A DNA stretch of 64,000 nt, taken from positions 407,479,034 through 407,543,033 of the forward strand of contig OV050030.1 of the NCBI GenBank assembly GCA_920105625.2, in the 5' to 3' direction. Made by a program: the position numbers and the translations under genes. Of this stretch, positions 59,038-64,000 are shown piece by piece. Below the pieces are notes generated by a model that did no database searches, had not been told where the DNA came from, and saw only the letters and a list, made by a program, of their open reading frames with translations. This DNA is from Clusia tigrina. Its lineage: Eukaryota; Arthropoda; Insecta; Diptera; Clusiidae. Every line of letters begins with the position of its first letter. Within the stretch, counting starts at the first letter, position 1.

Positions 59038-61837
59038 CTATTAAGATATTTAAGTCTCCAAAATGTTTATGAAATGTTTGTATACAGAGTAGAAACCAGT
59101 GTAGCAATGTTTACTCTACGAAAGTTTTAAGGAGGCAACAAAACTTTCCTGTACATTTTATATATTAGAATGCAACGCTCGAAGGACTAATGACGTTTCT
59201 TTTACTACTAGCGATATCCTGCTTGAAACTCAACAAAATTTCCTGTTTCAATTTTTTCTTATTCCAAGTTGAATACACATTTCTTAGCTCGCAACATTCA
59301 AACCCTTTCTGACTTAGAACACAACAACGACACCCACACGAATCCACACGCACACATGATTCCTTACTTTGGGCATTCCACGTGCTGTCCACGTGTATGC
59401 CGCAACAGGGCTTCTGTGTGACTGTGATGCAAATTGTGTTTACAGAACACTTAACTCTGCCCCCAGTGCAGCTGCAGGTGTATGTGAGTGTATGTTAATC
59501 AATATTTACCTCCCTGCCGAAGGTGTTTGGCTGAAAGTCTCGGTTTGCCAGCGTGCCTACGCAGTAATGTGTGGCGAAGTCTTAAGTGTGAGTATCCTGG
59601 CTTGCAGTATCAACATTGTAGTAACTTGATTTTGGTTTAAACGAGTGCTGAATTTGCAATTCTTCGCTTTAAAGAGGCGTGTCTGAGCCTTTCAGAAAAT
59701 AATATTAAAAAAAGAAAACATTTTAAATTTAGAAAACTGATAAAAACAGACAAAAGCATGACAGTTAATAACGAAGTACAAAACACACCGCACTCTAATG
59801 ACTGCGTGGGAGGTTGTGGCCAATTCCCTGAAGCTATACCAGCTGAAAGATCTTCCGTAGCTTAACTAAGAAGAACGACAACAACCGACAAAAAATAGAT
59901 AACACAGTTCGCAATGCCGCGCACTTAGCGCCAGAACTCAGTTGTTCAAACCCTTTTTGTCATTAAGCAACATAGAGGTTTTCCTTGATGCCTCCCCCAG
60001 CACACCCCTATGATTGTCACAATAAAAGTAATTCCGCTCGCTGCCACCTTCGCTTTAGGTAAACAACGCAGTCACGTTTGTTGTAATGTCAAACAAAAGC
60101 AGCTACAAAGGATTCATTGCGAGCACTCCAGCGCCATCGCAGCATATCAGCCGACTGACAGCAAAGGACGATAGGCAACTGTTCAGCGTTGCTGCGATTA
60201 GCAATTGTTGCAGCAGCCCTCGTCTGTTTACCTCCCCTCCTCCCTCTTTCTGAAACCTTTTTAATGGCCTGGTTCGCAATTGTTATTTGTCAAATTTGAT
60301 TTGAGTTTGTTTTGTTTTGTAAATTTGCCTTTTAACAAATTTTTTATTGTTATCGCATTGGCGCCTTGAAGAAGGCAAGGAATGCACATTTCGCTTAAGC
60401 CGAAGGATAAAACTTCTCCGAGTACAATTTGTTTTTCGGATTACACTTCACTTTTCATTTGAGCGCCGAACATTTCCTGGCAACGGAAGCTGGTGAATTA
60501 TTTATGCTAAGGTGAATATTCAATATTATTAGGAAATGGCAGGAAAGGATGCAAAGAGCTGTGTCTTGTATCCTGTTGTGTAGTACACAGTTTTCCTTAT
60601 CCTTGTGCCATTTCCTGTTCAATTGATTATTATTGATTTGAACTTTGCAGAGACTTTTTCAGTTCTTTAATATTGGCATGTCATTCATCATATCGTCAGT
60701 TTTCATTTTAGTATGATTTCTAATGGGCCGATGAATGTAGTCCCACTATATATGTTTAAAAGTTCTATACTCATCTGCATATAAGTACTGTGATGATGTG
60801 CACCTAAACACTCTATTGCTAGTCTCACATTTGGACCAAATAATATACATTTTGGGGAATATGCTGTCGATATTCCTATAATTTTGTGACATGTTTCAAA
60901 TTTTTCATATACTCGTCCTTTAGCATTCTCTCTCCCAGCAGACTTTGTGTGCCCAGTTCACAGTCTACAATAATAAATAACTATTTCTTTCTATGCATAT
61001 GAAAGTAAACATAATTTATGTGAGCATGCAATGTCCAATTTTGTCTTTCAGTGGCACTCGAATGTCAGCATTGAAGCAACTTTGCATGTCATAAAAAGAA
61101 TATGTTAATAATATGTTCCCTATTGTTGTGTGCTACATCTGTGTTCTAGCCCACATCCTCGGTACTAGCGCTGTGCTTTTTTTGTTGTGCCGAGAGGCTT
61201 ATAAACTCATAAATTGTAATGTGTTTGCTTGCTGAAATATTTGAATTTGGGGTTTCTATTGACAATAGTCCGACTGACAATATTAATGCCGACAGATACA
61301 GAAGATTCATAGTATTATGTATGAGCACTAATTCGCTCATATGTATGTACTAATATCCTCATATAAGTATCCTCAAAGATGCTTTTGTTTCAAAGTTGTC
61401 CTTTCCTATGAACCAGAATTGTTTACTACAAATTGGTCCGCATATACGAGAGTATTTATTCGATAAAAATGGTATGAGCATTTTCCTCTCCTCCTTTAAG
61501 AAATATTTACTTGCTTAATTTCTTTGAGGCTAATCAGTTGAAGTTTGTGTTATGAATAAGCGACATATTTGTCAGGAAAGCCATTTGCAAATAGCTTGCA
61601 GAAATTTTCTTATATATTATTATTATACTCATAGTATTATATAAGTATATATACGGGCTTCATGGTACTGGCAGCGAGCTTGTTCACGGAGCTTACCGTA
61701 CTGAAACACCGATGGATGTGAATACCGAGCCAGTGGCATTGGAACTGAAGTTTTATTCAAGATTACATAAATAATAGAAAACAGTCTTGTCAAGTTAATT
61801 CTAAATATAGTTTGCATAAGGGGATCAACCTCAAGTA
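59038..61837. other. non-coding stretch
   Basis: No transposon or gene similarity. 59900-60500 is less AT-biased and has the look of single-copy DNA. The short frames at 59165-59392 and 59369-59629 have no domain. Confidence 0.5.
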
Positions 61838-61975
61838 CCTAACAGGCAGTAATAGGCTTACAGTCGTGGGTTGCTGCTTCGAATCCTGTCGAAGGTGTGG
61901 TCTCCTAATGATTTTTTCCATATCAACATGTCAATTATTTTGGATGCCACTAACCACTCATTGTTCAACAACATC
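61838..61975 (+). mobile_element. tRNA-derived SINE, copy f (weak)
   Basis: TGCTTCGAATCCTGTCGAAG followed by GTGTGGTCTCC and AATGATTTTTTCC matches the B box and start of the body in copy e (GGATCAAATCCTGCC, GCTTGGTCTCC). The rest is poorly preserved. It lies in opposite orientation to copy e next door. Confidence 0.4.
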
Positions 61976-62021
61976 AGGTTACAGTACAAGCAGAGAATTG
62001 CCACTGCCACAATCAGTTTGC

Positions 62022-62205
62022 TTATTATTTTTATTATTATTATACCTTACACCATAATTAATTATGAGTGCAAGGTGTTGGGGGAATGAGTACTAGCTAC
62101 AGAGGCTTTCGACTTGAAGAGAAAAAGATTTAATCGAAAGAACTATTATGGAGACCAAGCCCGTGGCAGGATTTGATCCTGCGACCCTCGGAGAGTGAGT
62201 TCAGT
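62022..62205 (-). mobile_element. tRNA-derived SINE, copy e
   Basis: The plus strand shows an inverted (TAA)n tail (TTATTATTATTATACC), CATAATTAATTATGAGTG, GGGGGAATGAGTACTAGCTA, TTTCGACTTGAAGAG and GGCAGGATTTGATCCTGCGA (inverted B box). The A-box half is eroded. Confidence 0.78.
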
Positions 62206-62865
62206 TTGCTTAAAAAAGTAATGCTCCCCACTGAAATATCAAGAAAATCCTTCATTCGCGATGACATCTGCTCATAAGCGGATGCTCAGTGCTTTCGACT
62301 AGAAGATCTTTGGCAACAGTTTTGTTCCAATTTGTGACAGTGACAAAATAGCATATAAGAACGAACTTTCCACCAATTCGTCTCTAGTCAATATTAAAAA
62401 ATATAAACGCTTTATTTTGGTCCGCGAACCCTCCCCCACCCATTGCATTCTATCAGGCAATTTGGTGGGAAGCACACGACGCATTAGATCTAAACTTCTG
62501 GGTATGAAGTCTGTCCAGGACAATCGCAGTAAACTCAAAATATATGACTGATATGGAAGTTCCCAGCTACAGACCGAGATGTGTTGACATATTCTGCAAA
62601 CCTATATCGAAATGTAACGCCAACTCAATTAAAGTAGGATTGTCAATAAAGGCATTGTATTTGAACACTTCAGGATAATTGTCCCCAAACGGGAGTTACA
62701 AAAAATATACAGCAGGTAAGTAGCAATGCTTTACTTGCAGAATAAGTTCAAGAATAAGCATTTCCTTGGAGTTGAGAATATAATAGTCTTGCCAAAGATG
62801 GCAGCTTCTCGAAAGAAGATCAAGTATGAGTAGCTGAAGGCGTATTGAATATATATGTAAGTAAG
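62206..62865. other. non-coding spacer
   Basis: Nothing recognised. The minus frame at 62299-62538 has no domain. Confidence 0.45.
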
Positions 62866-63462
62866 ACAGGTCCCGGGATACGCTGGCATTGCGGGTAACG
62901 AGACCTCCGACTCTTTGGGCAGGATGGGCTCCGAGGCTGTTTTTATTGGCCCTGAGCCTGTTCTGCCACTCCCTTCTGCTGCCATCAAAGCCACTGCAAA
63001 CAAGTGGGTTGTTTCGACCCACAAGCGAGCATGGTGGGCTGAGAGAGGCTGCGGATGGACGAAAATTATGCTACCAGCTATCTCTGACCGATGGTCACGG
63101 TTCCTTCTACCTTTAGGTAGGAGGGACTGCAGGCTGTTGGTTGGCGTGATGACGGGGCACTTTCTATGGGCTAGGCACATGGAAAGGATTGGCATATCAG
63201 ACAGTGCGCTGTGCCCAGCTTGTGGAGAAGAAGACCAGACGGCGGACCATTTTCTTTGCGTCTGCCCTGCCTTTGCTCGAATCAGCTTTGGGATTTTTGG
63301 CACTGATGTGCTGAGGAGTAACCAACTTGGCTCCTTGGCACCATAGGATCTACTTCTATTTCTTCGGAGGTCGGTTAGATTTAAAGCAGACTAAAAGGGA
63401 ACCTTAAGTGCAGTACACTCTGTCTGAGTGCTGCGCTTACTAGATTGTTCCGAAAAAAAAAG
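62866..63462 (+). pseudogene. RNase H-type LINE, ORF2 C-terminus with A-tail
   Basis: The copy starts inside RNase H at QVPGYAGIAGNETSDSLGR (62867; PGH changed to PGY). It changes frame and continues without a stop to 63346. Key blocks are LLVGVMTGHFLWARHMERIG and the intact finger CPACGEEDQTADHFLCVC (C-x2-C ... H-x4-C pattern). A ~110-bp 3' untranslated region ends in nine A residues (63453-63462). This subfamily ends in poly(A), unlike the CCTACC-tailed copies. It is 5'-truncated. Confidence 0.87.
62915..63346 (+). CDS. LINE ORF2 C-terminal 143 codons (remnant)
   Basis: This is the uninterrupted reading frame within the LINE at 62866-63462. The first Met is internal. It covers the RNase H tail, the LTGH-type linker and the terminal Cys/His finger, a domain thought to bind nucleic acid in related LINEs. 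It has no catalytic domain. The minus frame over the same bases (62731-63303) is a shadow. Confidence 0.75.
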   Translation: MGRMGSEAVFIGPEPVLPLPSAAIKATANKWVVSTHKRAWWAERGCGWTKIMLPAISDRWSRFLLPLGRRDCRLLVGVMTGHFLWARHMERIGISDSALCPACGEEDQTADHFLCVCPAFARISFGIFGTDVLRSNQLGSLAP

Positions 63463-63487
63463 TAGGATACTCGTATAATGTGCTGAT

Positions 63488-64000
63488 TTGACGGTATCTA
63501 TTGCAAAATGAAAATTCCAGTCTTAGTTCACTTGAGAAAACTCCAAAGCCGACTCTATCGTCAAGTTTGGATCCGTCGGTGTAGAAATTCAGTTCCCCCT
63601 TCTCCATGGCATGAGTGTTTGCTACTCTCTTCGAAACGGAATATGTGTCTGCAAGTGCCTGTCAAAGTTGAGATTAGATGTAGAGTCCCATGTGTTGGAT
63701 ATAACTACTCCACGTATACACGATAGTCCAGTGACCAATCTGCCGCTCATGCCATAACGCCGCACATTTCAGCCTTAGCATTGATGCGGCGGCCACTTGT
63801 TTCCCTACCATAGCTAATGTAGGCAGTTGAGTATCACTGTTAATGGGTTAGTTGGAGTGGTCCTTAAAGCACCAGAAATGCACAGAAAAGACGTTCTTTG
63901 GACATTGCTCACAAGCTTGAAATAACTTTATTTCCGAGTGGCTGGCCACCATACCAGTATTCCATATAGCAATATAGGTCTGACAATATAAATGCACAGC
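63488..64000 (-). pseudogene. RNase H-type LINE, reverse transcriptase end to RNase H start, runs off the window
   Basis: Reading the minus strand from 64000: IVRPILLYGILVWWPAT (reverse transcriptase thumb), then ISGALRTTPTNPL, the same linker block as GALRTTPTKAL at 57470. ELNFYTDGSKLDDRVGFGVFS, the RNase H start with its first Asp, follows near 63610-63550. Two or three frame changes are needed. The RNase H remainder is missing at the left edge, where the oppositely oriented LINE ends at 63462. The 5' part lies beyond the window. Confidence 0.8.

Noticed and set aside
62731..63303. 190-codon minus frame
   Set aside because: It lies opposite the LINE ORF2 C-terminus, which has clear family motifs on the plus strand; the minus frame is a shadow.

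Overview
This window looks like a transposon-rich, gene-poor stretch of a higher-dipteran (fly) nuclear genome, possibly a tephritid fruit fly. The evidence is AT-rich eukaryotic DNA, mariner transposase relics, several clades of insect non-LTR retrotransposons, an insect endogenous-retrovirus envelope fragment, and many microsatellites and minisatellites. There are no operons, ribosome binding sites or bacterial-style genes. The species assignment is inference. No complete host protein-coding gene could be supported; the window may lie in an intergenic region or a very long intron.

Layout. 1-1035: frameshifted mariner. 1036-8399: featureless AT-rich DNA holding three copies of a short motif followed by a hairpin. 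8400-8519: a tiny 5'-truncated retroposon with a 14-bp target-site duplication (TSD). 8548-8744: SINE. 8852-10600: a LINE 3' end and an RTE-like reverse transcriptase fragment. 11115-12738: a 5'-truncated Jockey-like LINE with poly(A) and a 31-bp TSD. 13328-13666: LINE relic. 14359-14469: a possible small ORF or first exon. 15138-17320: a dispersed repeat invaded by a 1,078-bp solo LTR that carries a 47-bp minisatellite. 20571-22400: SINE and LINE relics with a hairpin-bearing insertion. 23823-24854: R1-like LINE 3' end with TSD. 25265-25955: LINE relics. 28231-29916: CAG-rich tract, a ~1-kb 22-bp minisatellite and a perfect 17-bp tandem array. 32695-42580: LINE and RTE relics on both strands. 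43591-44411: retroviral Env fragment with a possible LTR. 44854-45474: unidentified ORF. 47400-48180: second copy of the 15-kb dispersed repeat. 51170-53874: RTE-like element, SINE, internally deleted mariner and a (TA)n tract. 56834-64000: SINEs and RNase H-bearing LINE relics.

How the parts relate. Nearly all recognisable coding sequence is decayed transposon enzyme: mariner transposases, RTE-like and Jockey-like reverse transcriptases, RNase H with Cys/His tails, and an Env C-terminus. The most numerous family is an RNase H-encoding LINE group, with about a dozen fragments. The least expected component is a tRNA-derived SINE family, six copies counting one weak one, sharing an internal body and a (TAA)n-type tail. 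The freshest-looking structures are the two LINEs with readable TSDs, the solo LTR with its matching 4-bp TSD, the perfect 17-bp array and the internally deleted mariner with its open frame.
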